NCBI GenBank assembly: GCA_041178405.1
Contig: JBEGVK010000220.1
Coordinates: forward strand, 1 to 22,306
Direction of reading: 5' to 3'
DNA from: UBA668 sp041178405
GTDB taxonomy: Bacteria > Actinomycetota > Acidimicrobiia > Acidimicrobiales > Ilumatobacteraceae
DNA: 22,306 nucleotides
The notes under the pieces: generated by a model
Told to the model about the DNA's origin: nothing
Database searches by the model: none
The model's input: only the letters and a program-made list of their open reading frames with translations
Program-made: the position numbers and the translations under genes
In this document: piece by piece, positions 1-9,700 of the stretch
How the letters are laid out: each line of letters opens with the position of its first letter
Position numbering within the stretch: position 1 is the first letter of the stretch

Positions 1-840
1 ACCTGCACGCGCCGCGTTCTCGCGCGACGCAGCAATCGCCCCCTCGTCGCGGTCGCTGCCCACGATCGGCGGACACCGGTCGATCACGTCGGAATCGGCT
101 CCGGCGACGATGCGCTGCCACGCACACTCGTCGAACGACGGCCACCGCTCGAATGCAAACGACCTGTGGCGACCCGGCGCCATTCGCCGCGCCGCCATCG
201 CCGCCTCCACGAGCACCGTGCCCGAGCCGCAGAACGGATCAACGAGTGGTGAGGCCACCCGCCATCCGCTTGCCGCCACCAGCGCAGCGGCGAGCGTCTC
301 GCGCATCGGCGCCCGCCCCGCTGCGCCGCGCCATCCCCGCTGGTAGAGCGGCCGACCGGAGGCATCGAGGCTCACCGTCACACGGTCTGACTCGACGCGC
401 ACATGCACTGCCTGAGGCTGCATGCAAGCATCAGGTGCGTCGCCGCCTGTCGCAGATGGGCTCGCTGAGCGACCCGCACGGATGATCGAGTCGCGCACAC
501 GTTCCTCGACCACCCCCGAGTGGAACAGCCCCGATTGCGCATCGCAGGTCGCGTGCACGCCCACCGTGTCGGGCGGCAGCCACGCCGACCAGTCGATGCG
601 GCGAAGACCGGCCTCGAGCGTGCCCGGGCCATCTGCGGCGAACGACGCAACGCGCACGAGCACACGTGTCGCCATTCGCAGGCGCAGGTTGAGCGCCCAC
701 ACCTGCCGCCAGGTGACGGCACACTCGATCCCACCCCGGACGGGGCGCGCCGGACGGATTCCCAGCCGAACCACCTCGTCGAGCACGAGAGGCTCGAGAC
801 CGCGTGCAGCGACGACGAATGCGCCGACTCGCGTACTCAC
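1..840 (-). CDS. THUMP-domain SAM-dependent RNA methyltransferase, RlmL/COG0116-like (3' end beyond window)
   Basis: This frame is open from a GTG at 840 to the window edge, giving 280 visible residues; the end is missing. The N-terminal ~150 residues fit a THUMP-type RNA-binding region. At about residues 165-171 is LYQRGWR, followed by APMRETLAAALV, the linker typical of RlmL/Trm14-type enzymes. The SAM-binding motif I is DPFCGSGT from residue 201, followed by VLVEAA. A second SAM-pocket motif, GSDRDEGAI, lies close to the window edge. The family methylates guanine N2 in rRNA or tRNA; which base this one modifies cannot be read here. The GTG overlaps the tsaD stop as GTGA, so translation is probably coupled to tsaD. 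The family call is firm, but orthology to E. coli RlmL is not established, so no symbol is given. Confidence 0.85.
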   Translation of the reverse strand, partial: MSTRVGAFVVAARGLEPLVLDEVVRLGIRPARPVRGGIECAVTWRQVWALNLRLRMATRVLVRVASFAADGPGTLEAGLRRIDWSAWLPPDTVGVHATCDAQSGLFHSGVVEERVRDSIIRAGRSASPSATGGDAPDACMQPQAVHVRVESDRVTVSLDASGRPLYQRGWRGAAGRAPMRETLAAALVAASGWRVASPLVDPFCGSGTVLVEAAMAARRMAPGRHRSFAFERWPSFDECAWQRIVAGADSDVIDRCPPIVGSDRDEGAIAASRENAARAG

Positions 841-1868
841 GCCCTGCTGCCGAGCAACGGCAGTCGCAGGTTCGGCGAGGCGCCGGCGTCGAGCGGCGTG
901 GGCCCGTCCGACCGAAGGCGATGCCAGCCAGCAGCGGCGATCATCGCCGCATTGTCGGTGCACATCGCACGGCTCGGCAGAAACCCGCGGATCCCGATCT
1001 CGTCGGAAGCCGCCACGATGCGCTCGCGGAGCAGCGAGTTGGCGGCGACTCCGCCGCCGATCACGAGTCCCTTCGCCCCCACGTCGGAGGCGGCGCGTGC
1101 GGCCTTGGCCACCAGCACATCGACAACGGCAGCCTGGAAACTTGCCGCCACATCAGCTGCCGAGACATCGGGGTTCCGGCGCACATGGTTCATCACCGAG
1201 GTCTTCAGGCCGCTGAAGCTGAAGTCGAGGCCGTCGTGCAGCATGGCCCGCGGGAACGCAATGGCCTCGGGATCGCCGTGCACCGCCTCGCGATCGATGG
1301 CGGGGCCACCGGGATAGCCGAGACCGAGGAACCTGGCCACCTTGTCGAATGCCTCACCCGCAGCATCGTCGATGGTCTGGCCGAGCAGCCGATACGCACC
1401 ATGTTCCTGCATCTCGACGAGCATCGTGTGGCCACCCGACACGAGCAGCACCACCAGCGGGAACTCGAGCGTCGAGTCTTCGAGGAACGCACTGTAGAGA
1501 TGCGCCTCCATGTGGTTGACCCCGACGAACGGAACGCCCCACGTCAGCGCCAGCGCCTTGGCGGCCGACACCCCGACCAGCAGCGCTCCGACAAGGCCCG
1601 GCCCGACCGTGCAGGCCACGGCATCGATACGCGACTCCTCTACCCCGGCCTCGACGATCGCGCGGGCGATCATCGGATTGAGGAGGTCGAGATGTGCCCT
1701 GCTGGCAACCTCGGGCACCACCCCGCCGAACTGCGCGTGGAGTTCGACCTGCGTGCTCACGGCGCTGGAGACGACGTCGTGGCCTCCCATCACCAGTGCC
1801 GCCGCAGTCTCGTCGCAGCTTGTCTCGATGCCCAGCACGAGTGTCGAGTCGTCGACAGCGCGAGTCAT
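837..1868 (-). CDS. tsaD: tRNA N6-threonylcarbamoyladenosine (t6A) synthase catalytic subunit TsaD
   Basis: TsaD transfers the threonylcarbamoyl group from threonylcarbamoyl-AMP to A37 of ANN-decoding tRNAs, working with TsaB and TsaE in the cytoplasm. The 343-residue protein has the usual length. It carries LGIETSCDET near residue 12, the metal-binding HMEAH (H119 and H123), VSGGHTMLV, GGGVAANSLLRE, and TDNAAMIA near the C-terminus, which supplies the third metal ligand. The ATG at 1868 is chosen because it directly precedes the conserved N-terminus and overlaps the rimI stop as ATGA. The open frame continues upstream, but only inside rimI. The downstream methyltransferase start overlaps this stop. 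The partner TsaC/TsaC2, which makes the intermediate, is not in the window. Confidence 0.97.
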   Translation of the reverse strand: MTRAVDDSTLVLGIETSCDETAAALVMGGHDVVSSAVSTQVELHAQFGGVVPEVASRAHLDLLNPMIARAIVEAGVEESRIDAVACTVGPGLVGALLVGVSAAKALALTWGVPFVGVNHMEAHLYSAFLEDSTLEFPLVVLLVSGGHTMLVEMQEHGAYRLLGQTIDDAAGEAFDKVARFLGLGYPGGPAIDREAVHGDPEAIAFPRAMLHDGLDFSFSGLKTSVMNHVRRNPDVSAADVAASFQAAVVDVLVAKAARAASDVGAKGLVIGGGVAANSLLRERIVAASDEIGIRGFLPSRAMCTDNAAMIAAAGWHRLRSDGPTPLDAGASPNLRLPLLGSRA

Positions 1869-2422
1869 CGGACGGCCTCCGGGCAGAATTCGGCCAGCCG
1901 CGTCGCGAACTCGGGGCTCTGGATGTCGTGGCACCACATCACGAGCGCGTCCTCGGTGTTCTCGTAGTAGCGGACTCGCACCCCGGCTGACTCGAAGCCG
2001 AATCGCCGGTACAGCGCCTGTGCCGCCGTGTTCGAGGCGCGCACCTCGAGGGTGAGGCCGCGGCTGCCGCGGCACACGGCATGCCACGCCAGCTCGGCGA
2101 GCACCCGCGACGCCAGTCCCTGGCGCTGGTGGTGCGGCGACACAGCAAGCGTCGTCACGTGCGCCTCATCGGCGGCGTGCATCAGGCCGCCATAGGCGAG
2201 CACGGCTCCGGCCCGCCGCAGGACGAGGTAGTGGCGATCGCCGCCGGGGATCTTCGACACCTCGCTCCGGTACAGGTCGGCCGACCACGGCCGCGGGTAG
2301 ACAGCGTCCTCGATGCGGACCACCGCAGGAATGTCGCGACGGCGCATCGGCTCGACGACAGTCACTGCGCCGGCCTGCCGCGGCACGCGCAGACCGGAGA
2401 CGAGTCGGTCGAGCACGCTCAC
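1865..2422 (-). CDS. rimI: RimI-type N-alpha-acetyltransferase (GNAT family)
   Basis: This 185-residue GNAT protein has the acetyl-CoA-binding segment TTLAVSPHHQRQGLASRVL in its middle. Its C-terminal part is typical of RimI: EVRASNTAAQALYRRFGFE, then a YYENTEDALVMW-like strand. RimI acetylates the N-terminus of ribosomal protein S18 in enterobacteria; in actinobacteria the homologue is less specific, so the substrate here is inferred only. It has about 25 more N-terminal residues than a minimal RimI. The GTG start at 2422 overlaps the tsaB stop (GTGA), and the rimI stop overlaps the tsaD ATG. This places it within the tsaE-tsaB-rimI-tsaD block, an arrangement common in many bacteria. Confidence 0.92.
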   Translation of the reverse strand: MSVLDRLVSGLRVPRQAGAVTVVEPMRRRDIPAVVRIEDAVYPRPWSADLYRSEVSKIPGGDRHYLVLRRAGAVLAYGGLMHAADEAHVTTLAVSPHHQRQGLASRVLAELAWHAVCRGSRGLTLEVRASNTAAQALYRRFGFESAGVRVRYYENTEDALVMWCHDIQSPEFATRLAEFCPEAVR

Positions 2423-3153
2423 GATGAACCCGGCCCACTTCGCCTGGCGCCCTCGCCGGCGCTCTCACGAGTCGACCAGTTGATCTGCGCATCGGGTGCC
2501 CGCAGGTACAGCGGCTGGATCTCCCAGGGATTCACCCAGTCCTCGCGCAGCGCCCGTGCGTGGGCGAGCTGCACGAGCGGTGCAGCCGACGGATACGACA
2601 GGAACTGCTCCGCCACGTCGCACCGCATCGCATCGACAATCGCCTCGCGATATCGAAGTGCACCGTCACCCACGCACAGCGTGTGCTGCCCTCGCGCCAT
2701 CAGGTCGGCGACGAGGTCGTCGGGACGCCCGACCTGCGGCTCGGTGACTCGCTGCATCCCGCCCGGCACCGGCCGGTAGAACGCGTAGAACACCTCGCCC
2801 TTGCGTGCGTCGATGACGGCCGCCACCGTGCGATCGGCGTGGCGCAATGGAAAGGCCAGTAGGTCGAGCGAGCTGATGCCGATCATCGGTATGCGCAGCG
2901 CCTGGGCGATCGCCTTGCCCGCAGCGAGACCGACACGCATGCCGGTGAAGAGGCCGGGACCGATGTCGACCGCGACCGCTCCGAACTCGCCGATCTCCAC
3001 CTCGGCGTGGCGGCAGACAAACTCGATGGCCGGCGTGAGCGTCTCGGCATGCCGGCGGCCACGAGACGACTCGAAGAGGCTGAGCACTCCCTCATGGCCG
3101 CCGATGGCAACACTCACCTGCGGCGTTGACGTCTCGATGCCGAGGATCAGCAC
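2419..3153 (-). CDS. tsaB: t6A biosynthesis scaffold protein TsaB
   Basis: TsaB is the inactive ASKHA-fold paralogue of TsaD. It dimerises with TsaD and is needed for t6A synthesis. The 244-residue protein starts LILGIETSTPQVSVAI and contains VDIGPGLFTGMRVGLAAGKAIA (residues ~67-88) and the VIDARKGEVFYAFY segment, all hallmarks of TsaB. The metal-binding HxEGH motif of TsaD is absent, as expected. The start is a GTG at 3153 that overlaps the end of tsaE by 7 bp, and the stop overlaps the rimI GTG by 4 bp. The C-terminal tail after ~residue 215 is charged and probably disordered. Confidence 0.95.
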   Translation of the reverse strand: MLILGIETSTPQVSVAIGGHEGVLSLFESSRGRRHAETLTPAIEFVCRHAEVEIGEFGAVAVDIGPGLFTGMRVGLAAGKAIAQALRIPMIGISSLDLLAFPLRHADRTVAAVIDARKGEVFYAFYRPVPGGMQRVTEPQVGRPDDLVADLMARGQHTLCVGDGALRYREAIVDAMRCDVAEQFLSYPSAAPLVQLAHARALREDWVNPWEIQPLYLRAPDAQINWSTRESAGEGARRSGPGSS

Positions 3154-3668
3154 GGCTCACCGCCAGCGCCAGTGCCGTCCGACCGCGAGGCGAACGCCGA
3201 CGTCGCCGACTCGATCCTCGACCACCGTGCCGCCCAGGACGGGCCGACGCCCGTGATGGTGACCGAGCGAGCATCGTCGTCAGACGGATCATGCTCGAGA
3301 TGCACGTGCAGGTGATCCCCGAGCGCGCCGGCGACGACGTCGCCCCATTCGACGAGCACGATGCCGTCGTAGTCGAGCAATTCGCCGAGAGCAAGGTCGG
3401 CGACCTCATGCTGCGTGGCGAGTCGGTAGATGTCGGCGTGATGCAGCATCACGCGGCCTGACGTGGCGTAGGTGTGCACGAGCGTGAAGGTGGGCGATGT
3501 GATCGGCTCGGCAACGCCGAGCGCCGTGCCAAAACCCTGGGCGAAGGCCGTCTTGCCGGCACCCATCTCGCCCGACAGCACGATCAGGTCGCCGGCACGC
3601 GACAGCCCAGCGATCGCGCCCGCAATGGCGCGGGTGTCGGCGAGGCTCGAGGCACGCAGGTGCAGCAT
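3147..3668 (-). CDS. tsaE: tRNA t6A biosynthesis ATPase TsaE
   Basis: TsaE is the P-loop ATPase that drives the TsaB-TsaD cycle of t6A37 modification. The Walker A motif GEMGAGKT is at residues 33-40, followed by the conserved SPTFTLVHTY region, HHADIYRL and LVEWGD, matching the family signatures SPTF, H-D-Y-R and EW. At 173 residues it is slightly longer than the ~155 of E. coli because of an Asp/Ser/Arg-rich tail. It begins with an ATG at 3668 and overlaps tsaB. The 80-bp gap from alr has no Shine-Dalgarno sequence near the ATG, but a TANNNT hexamer (TAGATT, 3683-3678) lies 9 nt upstream, so it may have its own near-leaderless promoter. Confidence 0.95.
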   Translation of the reverse strand: MLHLRASSLADTRAIAGAIAGLSRAGDLIVLSGEMGAGKTAFAQGFGTALGVAEPITSPTFTLVHTYATSGRVMLHHADIYRLATQHEVADLALGELLDYDGIVLVEWGDVVAGALGDHLHVHLEHDPSDDDARSVTITGVGPSWAARWSRIESATSAFASRSDGTGAGGEPC

Positions 3669-3748
3669 GACGCTGACAATCTACGTCGGTGCACGTCGGC
3701 ACGTCCGGCGACGCATGGCCCTTGGCGTCGAGTCCCTTGAATGCTGTG

Positions 3749-4858
3749 TCAGATCCGTCGACGCTCGATGCGCGATGAGAGGCCGCACGTGACCTCGTAG
3801 TCGATGGTGCCGAGCCACTCGGCCCATTCGGTCGCAGTGACCGTCTGGCGGCCCTGGCTGCCGATCAGCACCGCCTCGTCGCCCACGTGCACGTCGTCGT
3901 TGCCGCAGTCGACCATCATCTGGTCCATCGTCACCGTGCCGACCACCGGCCGGCGCCGCTCGCCGATGAGCACTGCCCCACCACCGGCGAACAGGCGGCG
4001 GGGCACGCCGTCTGCGTAACCGATCGGCAGTGTGGCCACCGTGGTCGGCGTGGAGAACTCGTGGCGCAGCCCGTACGAGATCCGCTCACCGGCTGCCAGT
4101 CGCTGCACATGCGATACCCGTGCCCGAAGGGACAGCGCCGGCTTCAGGCGCAGCGAGCGTGTCGTCGCCGTGAGTTCGCCGCCAGGGCTGAGTCCGTAGA
4201 TGGTGATGCCGGTGCGAACCATGTCGAACCTGGCCCGCGGATGGGCGAGTGCCGCCGCCGAGTTGGCAGCATGCACGAGATGCGGCTGGTGGCCCACCTT
4301 GCGCACTGCGGCCACCACGCCGTCAAAGCGGTCGAGCTGCGTGGCAGTGAACGGATTGCCCACCTCGTCGGCAACGGCGAGGTGGGTGAAGATTCCCTCG
4401 AGTCTCACTGCCGGCGATGACCCGATGGCATCGGCGAGCAGGATCGCCTCGCGAGGCTGCGCACCGACTCGGTGCATGCCGGTGTCGACCTTGAGATGGA
4501 TCGGGTACTGCTCGGTGCCGAGCCGCTCGAGGCGGATCACCTGCTCGAGGCTGTACAGCGTGAGCTGCAGATCGTGCTGCACTGCCACGGCCAGCTGCTC
4601 GGACGGCTGCTCGCTGAGCACGAGGATCGGCGCAGTGATACCCGCACGGCGGAGCTGCACGCCCTCGTGCACCAGCGCCACGCAGAGTCCGCTCGCTCCG
4701 CCAGCAAGGGCGGCGCGTGCCGCCAGGATGGCACCGTGCCCGTAGCCGTTGGCCTTCACCACGGCCCATACCGCGCTCGGCGCGACCTCCTGCACGAGGA
4801 CGCGCACGTTGTGCTCGACGGCCTCCGCCGACACCTCCGCCCATGCCCAGCGGCTCAT
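3749..4858 (-). CDS. alr: Alanine racemase (PLP-dependent)
   Basis: Alr interconverts L- and D-alanine to supply peptidoglycan precursors. The 369-residue protein has the usual length and both catalytic residues: the PLP-binding lysine in AVVKANGYGHG (K35) and the catalytic tyrosine in RISYG (Y262). It also has KVDTGMHRVG (residues 123-132), THLAVADE, and PIGYADGVPR after the second active-site segment. I place the start at the ATG at 4858 (MSRWAWAEVS) rather than the longer open frame, because it overlaps the nnr stop as ATGA and gives the normal N-terminus. The C-terminus is TIDYEVTCGLSSRIERR, a usual Alr ending. An nnr-alr-tsaE order is common in actinobacteria. Confidence 0.97.
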   Translation of the reverse strand: MSRWAWAEVSAEAVEHNVRVLVQEVAPSAVWAVVKANGYGHGAILAARAALAGGASGLCVALVHEGVQLRRAGITAPILVLSEQPSEQLAVAVQHDLQLTLYSLEQVIRLERLGTEQYPIHLKVDTGMHRVGAQPREAILLADAIGSSPAVRLEGIFTHLAVADEVGNPFTATQLDRFDGVVAAVRKVGHQPHLVHAANSAAALAHPRARFDMVRTGITIYGLSPGGELTATTRSLRLKPALSLRARVSHVQRLAAGERISYGLRHEFSTPTTVATLPIGYADGVPRRLFAGGGAVLIGERRRPVVGTVTMDQMMVDCGNDDVHVGDEAVLIGSQGRQTVTATEWAEWLGTIDYEVTCGLSSRIERRRI

Positions 4859-6252
4859 GACCCGTCCTCGTCCATGTCTGCCCATACGGCCGGCAGTGCG
4901 TCGGCCAGGTCGGATGCGATCATGCCGTGCGGCGGGAGGGTTCGGCCAGCGCGGCCATGGAGCCATGCCGCCGCTGCACCAGCACGGAGTGGGTCGAGTC
5001 CCTGGGCCAGCAGGGCGCCGGCGATTCCGGCGAGGACGTCGCCGGTGCCTGCCGTTGCCAGCCGCTGGTCGCCCTCGGCGACGGCGAGCGCCGCCCCGGT
5101 CGGGTCGGCCACGATGGTGACCGGCCCTTTCAGCAGCACTGTGCAGCCGAGGCGCGCAGCCAGCGATCGTGCCGCAGCGAATCGATCCGGGCCTGGCGGA
5201 TGACCGGCAAGTCGCTCGAACTCGCCATCGTGCGGCGTGGCCAGCACAGCTCCCCGCCCAGTAGTGGAGGGCGCGTCGCGCGCTGGCAGGAGCGCGGCGA
5301 GTCCGTCGCCATCGACGACGACCGGGATTGGCGATGCACGGATCAGTTCGCCGAGCGAGTCGCGCACGACTGCGTCACCACCGACGCCGGGACCGACGAC
5401 AAGCGAGCGAAATCTGCCGATGTCGTCGAGCACCATCGCCGCCCAGTCGCTGCAACCGCCGACGTCGCGCTGCACGATCTCGGCGGACAGGCTGCCGAGG
5501 CGCCCCGTCGGCGATGAGGCGTGCACCATGCCGGCCCCACTGCGCAGCGCCGCCGCACATGTCAGCTGCGCCGCGCCGTCCATGCCCGGCGAGCCCGCCA
5601 CCACGCGCACCGCAGACCGCCACTTGTGATCGGTGGCTGGGCGCCGAGGCAGCCACGAGACAACATCGCGCCGCTCGACGAGGTGCGCTGTCGCCGTCGC
5701 CCTCACGCCATCGCCGAGGCCCATCGCATCGGCGTCAACCACCTCGACCTCACCCGACAGTCGCCGACCGTCACCGATGAGCAGTCCGGGCTTGAGGGCA
5801 GCAAAGGTAACGGTGCGAGACGCCGTGAGCACCCCTCCCCGAGCCTCGCCGGTGAGCGCATCGACACCACTCGGCAAGTCGACGGCCAGCACGGGGATGC
5901 CCCTGACGCGCGGCGGCTGCCACGTACCTCGGAGTCCGGTGCCGAAGGCCGCATCGATGACGAGGCTGATCGGCGAACGGACGGCGGCATCGATGTCGTC
6001 AGGGCAGTCCAGCGCATCGACGACTCGCACCTGCACGCCACGCGACCTCAGCCGCTGCGCAGCGACCCTTCCGTCAGACCCGTTCGAGCCTTTTCCGGCG
6101 ATCACCACGACGACACGACCATATGCGCCGCCCAGCATCCGCAGTGCAGCCCCCGCTACCGCTGCGCCAGCGCGCTCGACGAGTTCGTCATGCGAGAGCG
6201 ATGCCTCCGAGTCGATGCGGCGCATCTCGTCGGGTGTCACGATCGGAATCAC
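4855..6252 (-). CDS. nnr: Bifunctional NAD(P)H-hydrate epimerase / ADP-dependent dehydratase
   Basis: Nnr repairs hydrated NADH and NADPH: the N-terminal YjeF_N domain epimerises R/S hydrates and the C-terminal ribokinase-like domain dehydrates the S form using ADP. The 465-residue protein contains both. The epimerase half shows GKGSNGSDG (residues ~53-61), DAAFGTGL (~99-106) and DLPSGVDALTG (~124). The dehydratase half shows VVDGDGL (~312), ATPHDGEFERL (~337-347) and GTGDVLAGIAGALLAQG (~401-417). The start is a GTG at 6252; an in-frame TAG lies just upstream, and a second GTG four codons inside is the alternative. No clear ribosome binding site precedes it. It overlaps alr by 4 bp, and acpS ends 49 bp upstream. 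Confidence 0.95.
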   Translation of the reverse strand: MIPIVTPDEMRRIDSEASLSHDELVERAGAAVAGAALRMLGGAYGRVVVVIAGKGSNGSDGRVAAQRLRSRGVQVRVVDALDCPDDIDAAVRSPISLVIDAAFGTGLRGTWQPPRVRGIPVLAVDLPSGVDALTGEARGGVLTASRTVTFAALKPGLLIGDGRRLSGEVEVVDADAMGLGDGVRATATAHLVERRDVVSWLPRRPATDHKWRSAVRVVAGSPGMDGAAQLTCAAALRSGAGMVHASSPTGRLGSLSAEIVQRDVGGCSDWAAMVLDDIGRFRSLVVGPGVGGDAVVRDSLGELIRASPIPVVVDGDGLAALLPARDAPSTTGRGAVLATPHDGEFERLAGHPPGPDRFAAARSLAARLGCTVLLKGPVTIVADPTGAALAVAEGDQRLATAGTGDVLAGIAGALLAQGLDPLRAGAAAAWLHGRAGRTLPPHGMIASDLADALPAVWADMDEDGS

Positions 6253-6301
6253 GGCAGCACGCTAGGCCACGGCAGCACTCGCGTATCCCTGGCCGTTCGG
6301 C

Positions 6302-6709
6302 TCAGGCCGTAGCGATGACGCTCGCCACGGCGACGAGACGGGTGTGACTGAGACTGAGATGCCATGCACCGATGCCGCGCTCGTCAGCCAACTCAAGCGC
6401 ACGACCGGCCACATGCAACTCGGGAGCACCGCTCGACTGCCGCCGAACCCACACATCGTGAAAGCCGAAGGCACCGAGGCCGAGCCCCATCGCCTTCATC
6501 ACCGCCTCGCGTGCGGCGAACCGCGCTGCCAGTGAGGGAACCGGATCCACTGCTGCGCTGAGATCGGCAAGCTCGTCGGCGGTGAACAGCCGCTCGCGCA
6601 TCGACTTCGTGCGCTCGAGCGCGCGGCGGAAGTGGTCGATGTCGACGACGTCGACGCCGTGGCCGCGGACCGTGCCGACGAGCTGCGCCGAGAATCCCGA
6701 CGCCGCCAT
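6302..6709 (-). CDS. acpS: Holo-[acyl-carrier-protein] synthase
   Basis: AcpS attaches the 4'-phosphopantetheine arm of CoA to apo-acyl carrier protein, activating fatty acid synthesis. From the ATG at 6709 the protein is 135 residues. It has GVDVVDIDHF (D20 for magnesium), LFTADELADL, AARFAAREAVMKAMG (with the magnesium ligand E68) and a closing WHLSLSHTRLVAVASVIA, all in the expected order. The N-terminus is ~15 residues longer than usual, so an internal start is possible, but the 6709 ATG overlaps the glmS stop (TGATG), which argues for coupled translation. AcpS-Nnr-Alr is a frequent actinobacterial neighbourhood. Confidence 0.95.
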   Translation of the reverse strand: MAASGFSAQLVGTVRGHGVDVVDIDHFRRALERTKSMRERLFTADELADLSAAVDPVPSLAARFAAREAVMKAMGLGLGAFGFHDVWVRRQSSGAPELHVAGRALELADERGIGAWHLSLSHTRLVAVASVIATA

Positions 6710-9700
6710 CAGTGACGCCAGTGGTCGGCCGTCTCGGACACCGGCAGGATGAGCAGGTCGGCGACCGGCAGCTCTGCCAGCAGGTCGTCGCGGAACGATC
6801 CCTCGGTCTCGGTCACCCAGTCGACGAGGCGGTCGTAGCGGCGGTCGTAGCCCTGCAGCACGCTGCGCATGGTCGACGCGTCCAGTCGCTCGCGGAAGCG
6901 AACGTGCAGCAGCGTGATGCCGGTGCACTCCCCGCCCTTCACCTCGGGCACGAAGATCACGGTGCGCCCGTCGCTGCGGCCGCGTGCCACGAGCACATCC
7001 TTCTCACTGGCCACACGGCGCTTCGTGCCGCGCAGACGCGAGTTGGCCTCGACCCGGCTGGTGACGTCACGCGACAGGCCACCTCGGTCGACGATCGAGA
7101 TCGTTGCCTCAGATGCCGGGTCGCCCTCGATCGAATAGCGGGTGTAGCCGGTGACGGCCTCGACAGCGGGATCGAGATCGGCGAGCACCTTCAGCGTCCG
7201 GTACCCGAGCCGGTCGCGGCCAGCGCCGGCGGCGATCACCTCCTGGACCAGCGGACGGTCGAGCACGCCCTCGTCGCTGCGGCTGATGCCGACCGTGACC
7301 GTCTTGGCCTGGTGCTTGATGGCATCGATCGGACGGGTGAGTTCCTCGATCGAGCGTGTGAGCGCTGCCGTGAGATCGTCGATCAGCACGCCTGGCGTGG
7401 CCACGCGGCCGGTGGCGCGCTGGTAGGCCTCGAGCGGTGAGTCGGCATCGAGGTCGCGAAGCAGTCCCACGAGGCGGACTGCGGTGCTGGCCTCGAGGTG
7501 CCCGTCGTAATGGCCTGCCCGCAGTCCGTCGAGGAAGCGCTCGGCATGCTCGTCGATCTCGTCGATGATGTCGCGCAGCATGCTGTCGCCGTCGTCGTGT
7601 CGTGCCAGCGCATGCTCAATGGCCTCGCGGGCCTCGCGCAGCGGCCGCGCCGACGCATCGATGGCCAAGGCCGCTTCGTACCCGAAAAGGTGTCCGGCCA
7701 TCGCCGCCAGCACGAACGCCAGGGCAGGGTCCACCTGCGGAACGGGCAGCACCGCAGCGGCAGCGGAGAATCGCCCGTCGCCCTGGGTGGCGATGACCAC
7801 CGGCGTCGCCTTGTGCGCCCGGTAGATCGCCACCTCCTTCGCGACGTCGTCGGCGGTGCTGCCGACGAGCCCTGCCGCGCAGACCAGGATGAGCGGCTCG
7901 CTCGAGAGGTCGATGTGCTTCTTGTCCTCGGTGACATCGCAGGCGATGCTCTTGTAACAGAGTTCGCTCAGCTTGATGCGCAGCTCGGCAGCGGCGACGT
8001 GGTTCGCTCCATTCCCGACGATGGCCCAGTAGCGCTTCGACAGCACGAAGCGGCGGGCGGTCTCGGCAATGTGCTGACGGCTGGCGATCACCTGCTCCAT
8101 CGCGTCCGGCATCCGGCGCAATTCGTCGAGCAGGGCACTGCGGCGCTCGGCCGAACCGCGGCCTGCCGCCTCCGCGATTGCGCACGCCAGCAGCGCGCCC
8201 GCTGCGACCTGTGCGTAGAACGCCTTGGTGCTGGCCACGCTCATCTCGATGTCGCGGCCATCGCTGGTATACAGCACGCCGTCGGCCTTCTCGGTGAGGT
8301 CGCTGTTGCGCCGATTGACGATTGCGAGCACGACGGCACCGCGCGAGCGGACGAGGTCGACCGTGCGATTCGTGTCGGTGGTGGTGCCGCTCTGGCTGAC
8401 GGCGATGACCAGCGTGTCGCGCATGTCGAGCCGCATGTTGAACCCCGACAGCTCGGTGGCGGTGAGCGCATCGATGTCGAGCGTGCCGTCACAGAGCTCG
8501 TCGAGCAGCGCAGCCGCACTGCGTCCGGCCACGGCAGCGGTGCCCTGGCCGACGACGCGTACGCGAGTGATGCTGCCGTCGGCGAGCCGTGCGGCCACCC
8601 CGGGCGGAAGGGCGCGCCCCCCGACCTCGGCCCGCCGGCCCGACGGCCCATCGACCACCTTGCCGCGCAGCGTCTTGCGGAAGCTCGTGGGCGCCTCCCT
8701 GATCTCTTTCAACAGGAAGTGGGGGGCACCACCACGATCGATGTCGCGAGTGGTGATCTGGGCGGTGGCGACATCCGACTCGGTCACCGGGATCGGCGCG
8801 CCGTCGTAGCCCAGGCGATGGATGCCGGCCAGGTCGCCCGCCGAACCGGCATCGAGCACCACGACCTGGCCGCGGCTGCCGGTGCCGGAGGGGGTCTCGC
8901 CATCGAGGCGCACGAATCGGTCGGTCTCCTCGACCAGGCCGTACGGCTCGCTCGCCACGACGAAGCGGTCGTCAGCAATGCCCACGTACAGTCCCTGGCC
9001 GCTGCCCCGAAGGGCGAGGTACACGGCGTCGATGTCGTCGGCCGACTGCGCCGCGATGGCGACGCTGCCCTCGAATTCGGCCACCGTGCGGCGGAACGCC
9101 TCGGCCATCGATGCACCCGATGCAGCATGTGTCGACATCAGCGCAGGGATCACCTTGGCATCAGTGGTGATCGGCCCTGCGATCCGCAGTCCGTGGAGCA
9201 CCTTGAGGTCGGCATGGTTGTCGACGTCGCCGTTCAGCACGGCGACCGTGCAGGTCGATGCCTCGCCGCCGCGACGCTCGAGCTGCTCGCCGTTGACCGG
9301 GTGGCAGTTCGGCTCGCTGATGATGCCCACGCTCGCCCAGCGAGTGTGGCCGATCACGCTGAGCCGCGCCGTCGGCGAACTCAGCGCTCGACGCAGGAGA
9401 TCGTCGGCAAGGATCTCGGAGCGGATGGCGCGTACGTTGTCGCCGAGTTCGCCGATCTCGGCTGCTGCTTTGTAGACGAAGCCGATCACCCCGTCGGCGA
9501 CCCGCACCGATCCCGACTGGAAGAGCGGGTCCGCAGATCGACGCGCCACCGCCGTCGCCACCATCGGATCTCCGAGGTCGAGAGCGTGGCCGCCGACGAA
9601 CACGTGGAAGCCGGCACTGTCGCGTCCGCGCACCTCCATCCGGTCGATGGCGGCCAGTGCCTGCTGGATCGACAGATACCCGGACACCGCAGCGACCTCG

